From Thiomicrorhabdus cannonii (GTDB taxonomy: Bacteria; Pseudomonadota; Gammaproteobacteria; Thiomicrospirales; Thiomicrospiraceae), in the NCBI RefSeq assembly GCF_013391695.1, contig NZ_JACBGH010000008.1, positions 1 through 64,000 on the forward strand: DNA of 64,000 bases, given 5' to 3'. Below the pieces are notes generated by a model that searched no databases, had not been told where the DNA came from, and saw nothing but the letters and a program-made list of their open reading frames with translations. Positions 28,326 to 39,100 of this stretch are shown here, in pieces (the first letter of the stretch is position 1; each line of letters begins with the position of its first letter). The translations under genes were made by a program, and so were the position numbers.

Positions 28326-28350
28326 ATACTTGAGTTAAATGCAAGGTTAT
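28326..28350 (+). promoter_or_regulatory. IscR type 1-like operator
   Basis: The 25 bases ATACTTGAGT...AAGGTTAT follow the known type 1 IscR pattern at about 18 of 25 positions by eye (left arm ATACTTGA, right end GGTTAT). It overlaps the -35 of the promoter at 28330-28358, consistent with autorepression by [2Fe-2S]-IscR. The match is partial in the right half. Confidence 0.5.
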
Positions 28351-28358
28351 TATATACT
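28330..28358 (+). promoter_or_regulatory. Sigma-70 type promoter for iscR
   Basis: TTGAGT (28330-28335), a 17-base spacer and TATACT (28353-28358), 31 bases before the iscR ATG. Spacing is ideal. Confidence 0.6.
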
Positions 28359-28389
28359 TTAGCCATTCATTTAACGTGGGAATAAAACA

Positions 28390-28821
28390 ATGAAGTTGAC
28401 ATCAAAAGGGCGTTACGCCGTTACAGCGATGATTGATATTGCGTTAAATCAACAGCATGGGCCAATCACGTTGTCGTTGATTTCAGAGCGTCAAGGGATT
28501 TCGTTGTCTTATTTGGAGCAATTGTTTGCCAAGCTCAAGAAAGCGGACTTGGTGGCAAGTGCCAGAGGGCCGGGCGGGGGTTACCGCTTGAGCCGTCCTG
28601 CCGATGAGATTTCAATCAGCGCGATTATCCACGCGGTTGATGAGGTGATTGATGCACGCAAATGTGCAGGAAAAGCCAACTGTCATGGCGGCGACCAGTG
28701 TCTGTCGCATGAATTGTGGAGTGATTTGAGTGTTTTGATTGACTCCTTCTTGGGAAATATTACACTGCAGTCATTGCTGGATAAAAAGCATTCGAATATT
28801 AAAGAAATTAAATTCGCCTAA
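28390..28821 (+). CDS. iscR: Iron-sulfur cluster regulator IscR
   Basis: An Rrf2-family winged-helix repressor that senses the [2Fe-2S] cluster supply. Seen: [20 protein letters not shown] (family start), the DNA-binding helix [28 protein letters not shown] wing, and the cluster cysteines in [14 protein letters not shown] at about residues 92-104. Its 143 residues are slightly shorter than E. coli IscR. It is followed directly by an IscA-type gene; iscS, iscU, hscB and hscA are not present, so the isc locus is split. Confidence 0.93.
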   Translation: MKLTSKGRYAVTAMIDIALNQQHGPITLSLISERQGISLSYLEQLFAKLKKADLVASARGPGGGYRLSRPADEISISAIIHAVDEVIDARKCAGKANCHGGDQCLSHELWSDLSVLIDSFLGNITLQSLLDKKHSNIKEIKFA

Positions 28822-28848
28822 GGTGTTTAGGCATTTGAGGGAAGAGAG

Positions 28849-29175
28849 ATGGCCGTTACTTTAACTGAGGCAGCAGCACAGCGCGTCAAGAATATGATAG
28901 CCAAGCGCGGCTCCGGGTTGGGCTTGCGCGTGGGTACCAAGGTCAGCGGTTGTGCCGGTTTTGCGTACGTAGTGGACTATGCCGACGAGATTAAAGAGGG
29001 CGATGCCGTGTTTGACTCTTTCGGAGTGAAAGTGGTGGTAGACCCCAAAAGTCTGGCCAATATCGATGGCATGGTGATCGATTATGTCAAAGAGAGTTTG
29101 CTGAACGAAGGCTTTGATTTTAAAAATCCCAATGTCAAGGACAGCTGCGGTTGTGGAGAATCCTTCACCGTCTAA
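28849..29175 (+). CDS. iscA: IscA-type iron-sulfur assembly protein
   Basis: An A-type carrier of Fe or Fe-S clusters. Seen: VTLTEAAAQRVKNMI at the start, GLRVGTKVSGCAGFAYVVDY with the first cysteine, and DSCGCGESF with the C-x-C pair near the end. Its 108 residues match IscA. It follows iscR by 27 bases with GGGAAGAGAG upstream of the ATG, so the IscR promoter likely drives both. A terminator follows at 29203-29230. Confidence 0.92.
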   Translation: MAVTLTEAAAQRVKNMIAKRGSGLGLRVGTKVSGCAGFAYVVDYADEIKEGDAVFDSFGVKVVVDPKSLANIDGMVIDYVKESLLNEGFDFKNPNVKDSCGCGESFTV

Positions 29176-29202
29176 GTTTGCAGTCTGGCATCCGAGCGGT
29201 TG

Positions 29203-29230
29203 ACCCCAGTTTGATCTGGGGTTTTGTTTT
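29203..29230 (+). terminator. Intrinsic terminator after iscA
   Basis: A 7-bp stem ACCCCAG / CTGGGGT with a 6-base loop, followed by TTTGTTTTT. Confidence 0.85.
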
Positions 29231-29288
29231 TATGCAGTAGGCCACAATAATTGTTAGAATAATGCGATTATTTTTTAAGGGAAATTCG

Positions 29289-29717
29289 ATGGAACGTACT
29301 TTTTCGATCATTAAGCCGGACGCGGTCAGTCGAAATTTAATTGGCGCGATTCTGCAACGCCTGGAAAGCAACGGGTTGCGCGTGGTGGCGTCGAAGATGT
29401 TGCGTTTAACCAAAGAACAGGCCGAAGGCTTTTATGCCGAGCATAAAGGGCGCGATTTTTATGAGCCTTTGATCGGTTACATGACCTCGGCTCCGGTGGT
29501 TGTGCAGGTCTTGGAGGGTGAAGGTGCCATTCAGAAAAACCGCCAGATCATGGGCGTGACCGATCCGCAGAAGGCTGCTGCAGGGACGATTCGCGCAGAT
29601 TTTGCGCTATCTGTCCGCGAAAACTCCGTACACGGTTCGGATTCGCCGGAAAGCGCGGCGCGCGAAATCAGCTACTTTTTCAGTCAGACTGAATTGTGTG
29701 CCAGAGGCGACAACTAA
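29289..29717 (+). CDS. ndk: Nucleoside diphosphate kinase
   Basis: Balances nucleoside triphosphate pools through a phosphohistidine. Seen: [19 protein letters not shown], the [15 protein letters not shown] segment and [18 protein letters not shown] with the active His. The ATG at 29289 has TAAGGGAAA 6 bases upstream and gives 142 residues; the frame is open to 29262. It begins the run ndk-rlmN-rodZ-hisS-yfgM-bamB-der, the same order as in many gammaproteobacteria. Confidence 0.96.
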   Translation: MERTFSIIKPDAVSRNLIGAILQRLESNGLRVVASKMLRLTKEQAEGFYAEHKGRDFYEPLIGYMTSAPVVVQVLEGEGAIQKNRQIMGVTDPQKAAAGTIRADFALSVRENSVHGSDSPESAAREISYFFSQTELCARGDN

Positions 29718-29719
29718 GA

Positions 29720-30853
29720 ATGTTCGACGTGACAGAAAATACTATTGCTCAACCACAAACACTCTGTGAAAAGGTCGATCTGCTCGGCATGGATCGTGAG
29801 TCCATGCAGGCGTATTTTACTGAGATTGGTGAGAAGCCTTTCCGGGCCGCGCAGGTCATGAAATGGATTCATCAACATGGTGTCAGCGATTTTGACGAGA
29901 TGACCGACCTGAGCAAGGCGTTGCGCGACAAGCTCAAGCGCATTGCGCAGGTACGCACCCCTAAAATCGTGGCTGAACAACACTCCGATGACGGTACGAT
30001 CAAGTGGCTGTTGGAAGTGGATCACCACAACTGTATTGAAACGGTGTTCATTCCCGAAAAGTCGCGCGGCACCCTGTGTATTTCCTCGCAGGTCGGCTGT
30101 GCGCTGGAGTGCCGTTTCTGCTCCACCGGGCAGCAGGGTTTTAACCGCAATCTGGAAAACTGGGAGATCATCGCGCAGATGTGGGTTGCCAATAAGGCGC
30201 TCGGCTGCAAGCCCAAAGAGGAGCGCCGCATCTCCAATGTGGTGTTTATGGGGATGGGCGAACCGCTCCTGAATGTGACTCATGTCTTTCCCGCCGCCCG
30301 TATTCTGATGGACGATTACGCTTACGGGCTTTCCAAGCGTCGCGTGACTATCAGTACGGCGGGTGTTGTGCCGGCGATTGATAAAATCAAGGAAGAGGTC
30401 GATGTCAGTCTGGCCATTTCCTTGCATGCGCCCAACAATCCATTGCGCGATATCTTGGTGCCAATCAATCAGAAATATCCGTTGGAAGAGTTGATGCCTG
30501 CCTTGCATCGCTTCGTGGAAGGTGGTCACAGCAAAAAGCACGTAACGGTTGAGTATGTGATGTTGGATAAGGTCAACGATCTGCCCGAACATGCCGATCA
30601 GCTGATTGCACTGCTAGGCGATCTACCCTGTAAGATCAACTTGATTCCGTTCAACCCTTTCCCGAATGCCGAATACAAGCGTTCATCCAATAATGCGATT
30701 CATCGTTTTCAGCAAAAATTGATGGATGCCGGGTTGAATTGTACCGTGCGTAAAACACGCGGAGATGATATTGATGCCGCATGTGGGCAGTTGGCCGGAA
30801 AGGTCAAAGACCGTACCAAGCGAACCTTGCATAGGGTGCATTTCGATAGCTAA
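29720..30853 (+). CDS. rlmN: 23S rRNA/tRNA adenine-C2 methyltransferase
   Basis: A radical-SAM enzyme that methylates A2503 of 23S rRNA and A37 of some tRNAs. Seen: the [17 protein letters not shown]-terminal domain, the radical-SAM cluster [11 protein letters not shown] (C-x3-C-x2-C with ALEC), [11 protein letters not shown], and a late cysteine in [19 protein letters not shown], needed for the intermediate thioether. The ATG at 29720 follows the ndk stop by 2 bases and gives 377 residues. Confidence 0.96.
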   Translation: MFDVTENTIAQPQTLCEKVDLLGMDRESMQAYFTEIGEKPFRAAQVMKWIHQHGVSDFDEMTDLSKALRDKLKRIAQVRTPKIVAEQHSDDGTIKWLLEVDHHNCIETVFIPEKSRGTLCISSQVGCALECRFCSTGQQGFNRNLENWEIIAQMWVANKALGCKPKEERRISNVVFMGMGEPLLNVTHVFPAARILMDDYAYGLSKRRVTISTAGVVPAIDKIKEEVDVSLAISLHAPNNPLRDILVPINQKYPLEELMPALHRFVEGGHSKKHVTVEYVMLDKVNDLPEHADQLIALLGDLPCKINLIPFNPFPNAEYKRSSNNAIHRFQQKLMDAGLNCTVRKTRGDDIDAACGQLAGKVKDRTKRTLHRVHFDS

Positions 30854-30883
30854 GCTTGAGAGCTTGCAATAAAAGGAAAACAG

Positions 30884-31285
30884 ATGGCTGAGCAGCAAGA
30901 GAACCTCCAAACCCCGTTGAATGAACTGTTGGCTCAGGCCCGTGAGCGCAAGGGGATGACGCTGGAGGAGGCGGCTCAGAAATTGAATCTGACACAAACC
31001 CAGCTTCTGGCTTTTGAAGAGCAGGATTTGGATGTGCCAGCCATGTCGCCTTTTGAACGCGGTTATTTACGCAACTACGCCATTTTGCTGGAACTGGACA
31101 GTGCGCTCTATGAACCCTTGTTTCCCAAAGCGGAAGAGATCGGGAGCGAACTTAAATCCATGCGTCGCTTTCAATATGATGCGCCTAAGCCGCTGATTAA
31201 AAGTGGTTTTTTGCGTTTTATAATGTGGTTGCTCTTTGTGCTAGTGATGGTGGCATTGTTATGGACGCTGTGGCCGCAGCTGTAA
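30884..31285 (+). CDS. rodZ: Short RodZ-like protein (HTH plus one membrane helix)
   Basis: RodZ links MreB filaments to the membrane and the cell-wall machine. Here only the N-terminal half is present: a Cro-like helix-turn-helix (about residues 12-75, ERKGMTLEEAAQKLNLTQTQLLAFE), a basic linker and a single transmembrane helix FIMWLLFVLVMVALLWTLW at about 110-128. The usual periplasmic DUF4115 domain (full RodZ is about 330 residues) is missing, and only 42 bases separate its stop from hisS. So it is a genuine short form, not a frameshift I can see. Gene order identifies it as RodZ. Confidence 0.7.
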   Translation: MAEQQENLQTPLNELLAQARERKGMTLEEAAQKLNLTQTQLLAFEEQDLDVPAMSPFERGYLRNYAILLELDSALYEPLFPKAEEIGSELKSMRRFQYDAPKPLIKSGFLRFIMWLLFVLVMVALLWTLWPQL

Positions 31286-31327
31286 TAGTCAAAAATAGAA
31301 TTTAGGTTAGAAAGTTTAGAGAGTTTT

Positions 31328-32599
31328 ATGGGAAAACAGATTACCGGCATTCGCGGGATGAATGACCTTTATGGTTCTGAGGTTGAAGCGTTTGATTACT
31401 TGCTGGCTCAGGCGCAGCAGACTTTGCATCAATACGGTTATCAATCGATTCGTTTGCCGATTGTTGAAAAAACCGAACTGTTCGCCCGTTCCATCGGTGA
31501 AGTGACCGATATCGTCGAGAAAGAGATGTACACCTTTGCCGACCGCAACGGTGACAGTTTGACATTGCGACCAGAAGGTACGGCCGGCTGCGTGCGTGCC
31601 GTCATTGAAAACGGTTTGACCCATAACCAGGTGCAGAAGCTGTATTACAGCGGCCCGATGTTCCGTTATGAACGTCCGCAAAAGGGACGCTACCGTCAGT
31701 TTCACCAGTTGGGTGTGGAGGTGTTCGGTTTGAGCGAGGCGGACATCGACGCGGAACTGATTGCCATGACGGCACGTCTGTGGGAAAAACTGGGGCTGGA
31801 AAATCTGGAGTTGCAGATCAACTCGCTAGGTTCACAAGAGGCGCGCCAGGCGTATCGTGACAAGTTGGTGGCCTATTTGCTGGAGCATGAAGCGCATTTG
31901 GACGAAGATAGTCTGCGCCGTCTGCAAACCAACCCGTTGCGCATCCTCGACAGTAAAAATCCGGATATGAAAGCCCTGATTGAGGGCGCTCCGAAATTAC
32001 TGGAACATTTGGATGAAGAATCCAAAGCGCATTTTGAAGCGCTAAAAACCTATTTGGACGATTTGGGTATCGACTATGTCGTCAACCCGAATCTGGTACG
32101 TGGTTTGGACTATTATAACCGTACGGTTTTTGAATGGGTCACGACCGAGTTGGGGGCGCAAGGCACGGTTTGCGCCGGAGGACGCTATGATGGTTTGGTT
32201 GAGCAAATCGGTGGCAAGGCCACGCCGGCGGTCGGTTTTGCAATGGGGCTGGAGCGTTTGACTGCGCTGTTGATGGACAAGCAGCTGGTACCTGCGCATA
32301 CCGATGCCGATCTTTATCTGGTGCTGGTGGGGGAGCAGGTCAATCGTCCCGGCATCGTAATTGCCGAAAAGCTGCGTGACGACTTCCCCGCTTTGAATGT
32401 ACAGATGAACTGCGGCGGTGGCAGCTTCAAAAGCCAGTTTAAAAAAGCCGATAAATCCGGTGCGCGTTATGCGATTATTCTTGGCGACCAGGAAGTGCAG
32501 GATCAAACGGTTGCCGTCAAACCGCTGCGCGATACAACTGAACAGGCCACCCTGCGCTGGGATGAATTGTCGGCTTATTTAAAGCCGCTGTTTGCATGA
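31328..32599 (+). CDS. hisS: Histidyl-tRNA synthetase
   Basis: Charges tRNA-His. Seen: class II motif 2 [29 protein letters not shown] and [30 protein letters not shown] (histidine-binding HisA/HisB motifs, motif 3), and a C-terminal anticodon-binding domain (about 330-423). Its 423 residues match the bacterial enzyme. The gene normally found between rodZ and hisS, ispG, is absent. Confidence 0.97.
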   Translation: MGKQITGIRGMNDLYGSEVEAFDYLLAQAQQTLHQYGYQSIRLPIVEKTELFARSIGEVTDIVEKEMYTFADRNGDSLTLRPEGTAGCVRAVIENGLTHNQVQKLYYSGPMFRYERPQKGRYRQFHQLGVEVFGLSEADIDAELIAMTARLWEKLGLENLELQINSLGSQEARQAYRDKLVAYLLEHEAHLDEDSLRRLQTNPLRILDSKNPDMKALIEGAPKLLEHLDEESKAHFEALKTYLDDLGIDYVVNPNLVRGLDYYNRTVFEWVTTELGAQGTVCAGGRYDGLVEQIGGKATPAVGFAMGLERLTALLMDKQLVPAHTDADLYLVLVGEQVNRPGIVIAEKLRDDFPALNVQMNCGGGSFKSQFKKADKSGARYAIILGDQEVQDQTVAVKPLRDTTEQATLRWDELSAYLKPLFA

Positions 32600-32646
32600 T
32601 TTCGAGATAAACAATAGATACCATGACTCATTTTTAAGGAAGCGTG

Positions 32647-33288
32647 ATGAATCGTTACGAAACGGAAGAAGAACAGGTTGAAGCCATCAAGGCTTGGTGG
32701 AAGAAAAACGGTACCCAGTTGCTGACGGGTGTTTTAGTCGTGGCCGTGGCGTTTTCCGGCTGGCGTTATTGGACAAGTTATAATCAGGCGCAGTCAGCCA
32801 ATGCTTCCGCAATTTATGAGATTTTGCAAGCCAATATGCAGCAAGGCAGTTTTGGTGAAGTATCGCGCGAAGGCTTGAAACTGATTCAGGAACAGCCTCA
32901 AAGCCCTTATGCGGCGGGCGCGGCGTTGCTGGTGGCTAAATACCATCTTGAAAAAGGCGAAGTGGATGAAGCCAAGCAGCAGTTGCAGTGGGTGATTTCC
33001 AATGCAGAGGACGCGGCGTTGCAGCAGACGGCTAGTTTGCGTTTGGCGCGTATTTTGGCGGATCAAAAAGCGTTTTCAGAAGCGAAGCAGGCTCTGCAAA
33101 CAGTTAAACTGGATGCCGCTATGGCCGTAGAGCAGGCTAATTTTGACTATGTACAAGCGTTGATTGCACTGGGGGAGAACGATCTACCCGCAGCTCGCGA
33201 CGCTTTTGGTAAAGTGTTGAGCAACGCCGGCGCGTCCAAAAGTTTGAAGGGTATTGCGCAAGTGCAGTTGGACGATTTGGCGCAGTAA
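32647..33288 (+). CDS. yfgM: YfgM-type ancillary SecYEG/periplasmic chaperone protein
   Basis: A 213-residue protein with one N-terminal membrane helix (about 22-42, LLTGVLVVAVAFSGWRYW) and tetratricopeptide-like helices outside. The ETEEEQVEAIKAWWKKNG start is typical of YfgM, which works with PpiD at SecYEG. The ATG at 32647 has TTAAGGAAG upstream; a GTG three bases earlier is the alternative. It lies between hisS and bamB, as in E. coli. Confidence 0.9.
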   Translation: MNRYETEEEQVEAIKAWWKKNGTQLLTGVLVVAVAFSGWRYWTSYNQAQSANASAIYEILQANMQQGSFGEVSREGLKLIQEQPQSPYAAGAALLVAKYHLEKGEVDEAKQQLQWVISNAEDAALQQTASLRLARILADQKAFSEAKQALQTVKLDAAMAVEQANFDYVQALIALGENDLPAARDAFGKVLSNAGASKSLKGIAQVQLDDLAQ

Positions 33289-33372
33289 GCTTTATCTGAA
33301 ACAGTCCGACCATAGTGGTTGGATTGTTGGGTTGAGCCATAACAAAACACCATAAGTTGGGATAAAAAATAA

Positions 33373-34605
33373 GTGAAGTGGTTACGTAATGCAACGTGGT
33401 TGGTTTTAGCCGTCGAATTGGCTGCCTGTTCTTCAAGCAAGGTCGTCAGAACGCCTGCGGAGTTGGTTTCGATAGACTCGCCGTTACAGCTGGCACATAA
33501 CTGGCAGGTCACTTTGCATGCCATGCAAAGTGGTGACGAAGGCGGATTGAATATCGCGCAGAACCAGACGATGGTTTTCAGTGCAGATTCAACAGGCCTG
33601 GTATCGGCGTTTAAAAAGGCTAACCAGTCGCGCTGGACTGATCAGGTGGTTTGGCAGACGCAAATTGCCGAAAAAATCGCTTCCGGTCCGACCTATGCCG
33701 ACAAGTTTGTTCTGATTGGCACAACCAAAGGCAAGCTGATTGCTCTGGCTGAGCAGACGGGTGAGGTGCTTTGGCAGACCCAACTCTCCAGTGAGGTGTT
33801 GAGTCGTCCGGTGGTTGCGGATGGCAAGATTTTTACGCGTACCGTCGACGGCAACCTTTATGCCTTGCAGTTGGAGAATGGCGCCCAGATATGGGTGACG
33901 GAGCATCAGGTTCCCAACCTGTCATTGCGCGGTACATCGCCGGTTCTGTATCACCAGGGTGTGCTTTATATCGGTTGGGAGACCGGCAAGGTCGAAGCGG
34001 TTTCCGCCGAGTCCGGCAAGAGCTTGTGGGAAACCCGTATTGCCATTCCTCGCGGGCGTACCGATCTGGAGCGTATGGTGGATGTACAGTCGGCACTGGT
34101 GTTGAAGCATAACCGACTGGTTGCGTTGGCTTTCCACGGCAAACTGGTATCGATTAATCTGGATAACGGCAATTTGTATTTTGCCCAGGATGTTTCCGGT
34201 TTCCGAGACTTTGTAGTTGATGACAATGCCATTTATGTTGTGGATGAAGATGATATCGTCCAGGCTTATGATCTTTCAAACGGCACGAAACTGTGGAGTC
34301 AGGTAGGTCTGAAGTACCGCAATCTGGCCGACCTGGTGGAGTATCAGGACAACATAATGGCGATTGACGGCTATGGTTATGTACATTGGCTGGATAAAAC
34401 CCACGGCACGATTGTGGCACGCGTGAAACACAGCAACGACTATGGCGACCAGAACCGCGTGGTTCGGGCGGTCACCGAAGGGAATGTGCTCTACATGCTC
34501 GACAGCGGCGGCAGTATCAACCGTTATGAAATCAAGCCTTCCGACTTAGCGCTTTTTAAACAGGCAGAGATGCGCTCTGCCAAACAGGAGCCTGAACAGC
34601 AATGA
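33373..34605 (+). CDS. bamB: Outer-membrane assembly lipoprotein BamB
   Basis: An eight-bladed beta-propeller of the BAM complex that inserts outer-membrane proteins. Seen: a lipoprotein signal ending VELAAC, with the lipid-attached Cys near residue 20, and repeated PQQ-like blade motifs such as GEVLWQTQL and GKSLWETRI. The frame starts with GTG, 41 bases after an obvious gap; the 410 residues match BamB. It overlaps the start of der by 4 bases. Confidence 0.92.
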   Translation: MKWLRNATWLVLAVELAACSSSKVVRTPAELVSIDSPLQLAHNWQVTLHAMQSGDEGGLNIAQNQTMVFSADSTGLVSAFKKANQSRWTDQVVWQTQIAEKIASGPTYADKFVLIGTTKGKLIALAEQTGEVLWQTQLSSEVLSRPVVADGKIFTRTVDGNLYALQLENGAQIWVTEHQVPNLSLRGTSPVLYHQGVLYIGWETGKVEAVSAESGKSLWETRIAIPRGRTDLERMVDVQSALVLKHNRLVALAFHGKLVSINLDNGNLYFAQDVSGFRDFVVDDNAIYVVDEDDIVQAYDLSNGTKLWSQVGLKYRNLADLVEYQDNIMAIDGYGYVHWLDKTHGTIVARVKHSNDYGDQNRVVRAVTEGNVLYMLDSGGSINRYEIKPSDLALFKQAEMRSAKQEPEQQ

Positions 34606-36038
34606 GTAATAAACCGGTCATTGCGTTAGTGGGACGCCCCAACGTAGGTAAATCCACGTTATTTAACCGTTTGACACGTTCGCGTGATGCGATTGTGGCC
34701 GATTATCCCGGCCTGACGCGTGATCGTCAGTACGGTACCGGACGCGTCGGCGAGAAACCGTATATTGTGGTGGATACCGGCGGCCTGAGCGGGGAAAGCG
34801 ACGGGGTCGATCCTTTAATGGCGTCACAGGTGCAGGCCGCGCTGGAAGAGGCGGATGCGGTGCTGTTTTTGGTGGATGGCCGTCAAGGGTTGACGCATGG
34901 CGATGAAGTGATCGCCCAGTATGTGCGTCAGTTCGACAAGATCGTACAGGTCGTGGTCAACAAGGCCGAAGGCTGCAACTACGAACTGGTTAAGGCCGAT
35001 TTCTTCGGTTTGGGATTGGGAAGCCCGCAGCCGATCTCTTCGGCACACGGCGACAATGTCACCCAGGTCATCAATCATGTTTTAGCTCAGGTGCCCGAAA
35101 AACAAACGGCGGAAGGCGAGTTGGAGTTGGACGATACCCCGGGCATCCGCGTCGCGGTGATCGGTCGTCCGAATGTGGGTAAATCCACGCTGATCAACCG
35201 TATGATCGGTGAACAGCGTGTGGTGGCATTCGATATGCCGGGAACGACGCGTGACAGTATTTATGTACCGTTTGAGCGTAACGGCCAGGCCTATACCTTG
35301 ATTGATACCGCCGGGGTGCGCCGTCGTAAGAATATCTCCGAAAAGATTGAAAAGTTCAGTATCGTCAAGGCGATCGAGGCGATGGAAGATTCGCATGTCG
35401 TGATTCTGGTGATCGACGGTACCGAAGGTTTGACCGACCAGGATTTGACGTTGCTCGGTCTGGCGATTGATTCGGGCAGAGGTTTGGTATTGGCTGTGAA
35501 CAAGTGGGATAACCTCACGCCTGAGCAACGCCAGAAAGTGAATCACGATCTGGATTTCCGCCTGCAATTTATTGATTACGCCAAGCCGCATATGATTTCC
35601 GCTTTGCACGGCAGTGGCGTGGGCGACCTGTTCAAAACCGTCAATGCGGTGTACCAGGCCGCGATGAAGCGTGTATCGACGTCCGATCTTAACCGTGTTC
35701 TTGAGCAGGCCGTGTTGGAGCATCAACCACCGTTGATCGGCGGGCGACGCGTCAAACTGCGTTATGCCCATTTGGGTGGTTTGAACCCGCCGCGTGTCAT
35801 TATCCACGGCACGCAGGTCGATAAATTGCCGCAGGCTTATACGCGTTATTTGATTAATGTTTTCCGCAAAGCGTTCAAATGGGTGGGCACGCCTGTTTCG
35901 GTCGAATACAAAGTGACCGAGAACCCGTTTGAAGGTCGCAAAAACAAATTGGCAGAACGCAACCGCCAGAAAGACGATGGACCGGTTGCCATGAAAAAGA
36001 AGAAAAAGAAAGCCTTGCCACGGCGTAAGAGTCAATAA
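34602..36038 (+). CDS. der: Ribosome assembly GTPase Der (EngA)
   Basis: A double-GTPase needed for 50S ribosome assembly. Seen: two G1 motifs GRPNVGKSTLFNR (residue 10) and GRPNVGKSTLINR (about 187), two G3 motifs DTGG and DTAG, NKWD-type G4 motifs (NKAE, NKWD), and a C-terminal KH-like domain ending in the basic tail KKKKKKALPRRK. Its 478 residues match the family. It is the last gene of the operon, with a terminator at 36076-36103. Confidence 0.97.
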   Translation: MSNKPVIALVGRPNVGKSTLFNRLTRSRDAIVADYPGLTRDRQYGTGRVGEKPYIVVDTGGLSGESDGVDPLMASQVQAALEEADAVLFLVDGRQGLTHGDEVIAQYVRQFDKIVQVVVNKAEGCNYELVKADFFGLGLGSPQPISSAHGDNVTQVINHVLAQVPEKQTAEGELELDDTPGIRVAVIGRPNVGKSTLINRMIGEQRVVAFDMPGTTRDSIYVPFERNGQAYTLIDTAGVRRRKNISEKIEKFSIVKAIEAMEDSHVVILVIDGTEGLTDQDLTLLGLAIDSGRGLVLAVNKWDNLTPEQRQKVNHDLDFRLQFIDYAKPHMISALHGSGVGDLFKTVNAVYQAAMKRVSTSDLNRVLEQAVLEHQPPLIGGRRVKLRYAHLGGLNPPRVIIHGTQVDKLPQAYTRYLINVFRKAFKWVGTPVSVEYKVTENPFEGRKNKLAERNRQKDDGPVAMKKKKKKALPRRKSQ

Positions 36039-36075
36039 CGTTGTGCGTTTACGTGCAAGGTAAGAGTAATAAGTT

Positions 36076-36103
36076 AAACCGTTGCAAAACGGTTTCGTTT
36101 TTT
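36076..36103 (+). terminator. Intrinsic terminator after der
   Basis: An 8-bp stem AAACCGTT / AACGGTTT with a GCAA loop, followed by CGTTTTTT. Confidence 0.85.
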
Positions 36104-36132
36104 AAAGCATCACTGTTAAGAGTTCAGATAGC

Positions 36133-39100
36133 ATGAGTCCAAATCCGGCTAAACGCATCCGTGAGATCCCATACAACTATACATCGTTCTCCGATAAAGA
36201 GATTGTAGCGCGCTTTTTAGGGGAGTCGGGCTGGAAGACAATCGAGTCTTTGCGCGATTCTCGCAATACCGGCCGTTCGGCGCGTATGCTGTTTGAGGTG
36301 TTGGGGGATATTTGGGTCGTGACCCGTAACCCTTATATTCAGGATGATTTGATTGAAAACCCGAAACGCCGCGATGCGTTGATTGATGCTTTGAACCACC
36401 GCCTGAATCAGGTGGAAAAACGTTTGAACGGTAATGCCTTGGCGGCGGAATTGTTGGCGTCGGTCAACAAGGCAGTGGTGGAGTTCAAAGAGTGGTTCCC
36501 GCGCCAGATTGCGCTGCGCAATGCGGTGCGCAAAAAACTGTCCAAATTTACCCGTAACGACAATCTCGATTTTGGCGGATTGGCGCGTGTGTCGCATGCG
36601 ACCGACGCGACCGACTGGCGTGTGGAGTTGCCGCTGGTGGTGGTCTCTCCGGACACGGAAGAAGAGGTTGTCTATATCGTCAAAGCCTGTATTGAACTTG
36701 GGCTGACGATGATTCCGCGTGGCGGCGGTACCGGCTATACCGGCGGTGCGATTCCGCTGCATCCGGATTCGGTCGTGATCAATACCGAAAAACTCGAGTA
36801 TATGAGTCTGGTCGAACAGGTTGAACTGCCGGGAATCGGCAAGGTGCCTACGATTCAGACGGGCGCCGGTGTGGTGACGCGTCGCGTTTCCGAACAGGCG
36901 GAACGCTTCGGCTATGTCTTTGCGGTTGATCCGACCTCGCAGGATGCCTCCTGCATCGGCGGCAATATCGCCATGAATGCCGGCGGCAAAAAGGCGGTAT
37001 TGTGGGGAACCACGCTGGACAACCTGGCCTCGTGGAAAATGGTGATGCCGGATGCGACCTGGTTGGAAATTCGCCGCATCAATCATAACCTCGGCAAGCT
37101 ACAGGATCAGAAAACCGTCGTCTTCGAGATGCAGCGTTATGAAACCAACGGCAAAACCGAAATCGGCGCGCCGGAACGTCTGGAGATGCCCGGTTCCGCT
37201 TTCCGCAAGGCCGGGTTGGGCAAAGACGTTACCGACAAGTTTTTGAGCGGCCTGCCGGGCGTGCAGAAAGAGGGCTGTGACGGCATTATCACCTCGGCGC
37301 GCTTTGTGGTGCATCGCATGCCGAGCCATACGCGTACCGTCTGCCTGGAGTTCTTTGGTACAGACTTGAGCTTGGCGGTGCCGGCGATTGTCGAGATTAC
37401 CGACTATATCGAAAGCAAGAAGCAGCAAGGTATCTTGTTGGCCGGTTTGGAACACTTGGACGAGCGCTATATCAAGGCGGTCAAATACAACACCAAGGCG
37501 GATAGAAAAGAACTGCCGAAGATGATTCTGTTGGCCGATGTGTGCGGCGAGAACGGCTTTGAAGTGGCCAAGACCTGTTCGGAAATCGTCGAGCTTGCCA
37601 ACAAACGCGATGCCGAAGGTTTTATTGCGGTCAGCGAAGAAGCACGCAAGCGTTTCTGGTCGGACCGTTCACGCACCGCGGCGATTTCGGCGCATACCAA
37701 CGCCTTCAAAATCAACGAAGACGTGGTCATTCCACTGGCACGCCTCAACGACTACAACGTCGAAATCGAGCGCATCAATATCGAAATGTCGATCAAGAAC
37801 AAGCTCGATATTATTGAGGCGGTAAATGGTTACTTCTCCGAACCGATCAAGGAGTTCAGCCAGGCGGACGATTTTGAAGACAGTAAAGGGCCGGCCAGCT
37901 ATTTCAAAGGCAAGGTCGAGGCGACCAAAGCGCACCTCAATCAGGTGCGTCAGCGTTGGACATCGATTTTGGCGCATCTGGATGCGCCGGCGGCTGAACA
38001 CCTTAACCTTTACCATGAAGGTGTCGCTGCGAAAATCCGTCCTGAGGACAAGGTGCTTAATCTGTTGCTGCGTCGCGAATTGCGCATCTCCTACCGTAAA
38101 GAGGTCATGGACTTCCTCAGACAGACCTTTATCGGTAACGATTTTGAAGCCTTGCGCAAAAAACTGGATGAAATTCACGCCGAACTGCGCAATGCGCGCC
38201 TGTTTGTAGCTCTGCATATGCATGCCGGTGACGGCAATATCCACACCAATATTCCGGTGCACTCCAACAACTACGAGATGATTCATCTGGCCGATAAGGT
38301 GGTGGATCGCATTATGGCGGTGGCGCACCAGCTGGGCGGTGTTATCTCCGGCGAGCACGGCATTGGCATTACCAAGTTCCAGTATTTGGAAGAAGAGAAG
38401 ATCGAGGCGTTTGTTCATTATAAGAACAAGGTGGATCCGCAAGGCTATTTCAACAAAGGCAAATTGCTGCCGGGTTCCGGGTTGCAACGCGCCTATACGC
38501 CGTCGTTGAGCCTGGTGCAACAGGAAGCGCTGATTCTGGAAGCGAGCGAGTTGGATGCGTTGAACAACGACATCAAGGACTGTTTGCGTTGCGGTAAATG
38601 TAAGCCGGTCTGCCAGACACATATTCCACGCGCCAATCTGCTCTATTCACCGCGCAACAAGATTCTGGCCACGGGTCAGGTGATTGAGGCGTTCCTCTAC
38701 GAGGAGCAGACGCGTCGCGGAATTTCGTTGCATCACTTTGATGCGATGAACGATGTGGCCGACCACTGTACCACCTGCCACAAGTGCGCCACGCCTTGCC
38801 CGGTGAACATTGACTTTGGTGATGTTTCCATCCGCATGCGTACCATTTTGACGAATATGGGGCAGAAGCGTACCAGCTTGATGGTTAAGGCGGCGTTGAT
38901 CTTCCTGAACACAACCAATCCGCTGACCATCAAGGTGTTGCGCAAAACCATGATCGGCTGGGGTTCCATTGCGATGACGCTCGGACACAAACTGGCCAAG
39001 TGGAGCGGACTGCTCGGCAGCAAAAAGGCGTTGCCATCCAGCACCAGTCAACCGGCGCCGATTCAGCAGCAGGTCATCAACTTTGTACGCAGACCGTTGA

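Noticed and set aside
33587-33606. GATTCAACAGGCCTGGTATC inside bamB, resembling the dispersed repeat
   Set aside because: It has a changed base within the otherwise invariant core and may be a chance match; not counted among the 13 copies.
35082-36035. 317-codon frame opposite der
   Set aside because: Antisense to the conserved second GTPase and KH-like domains; composition rich in His and Arg is typical of shadow frames.
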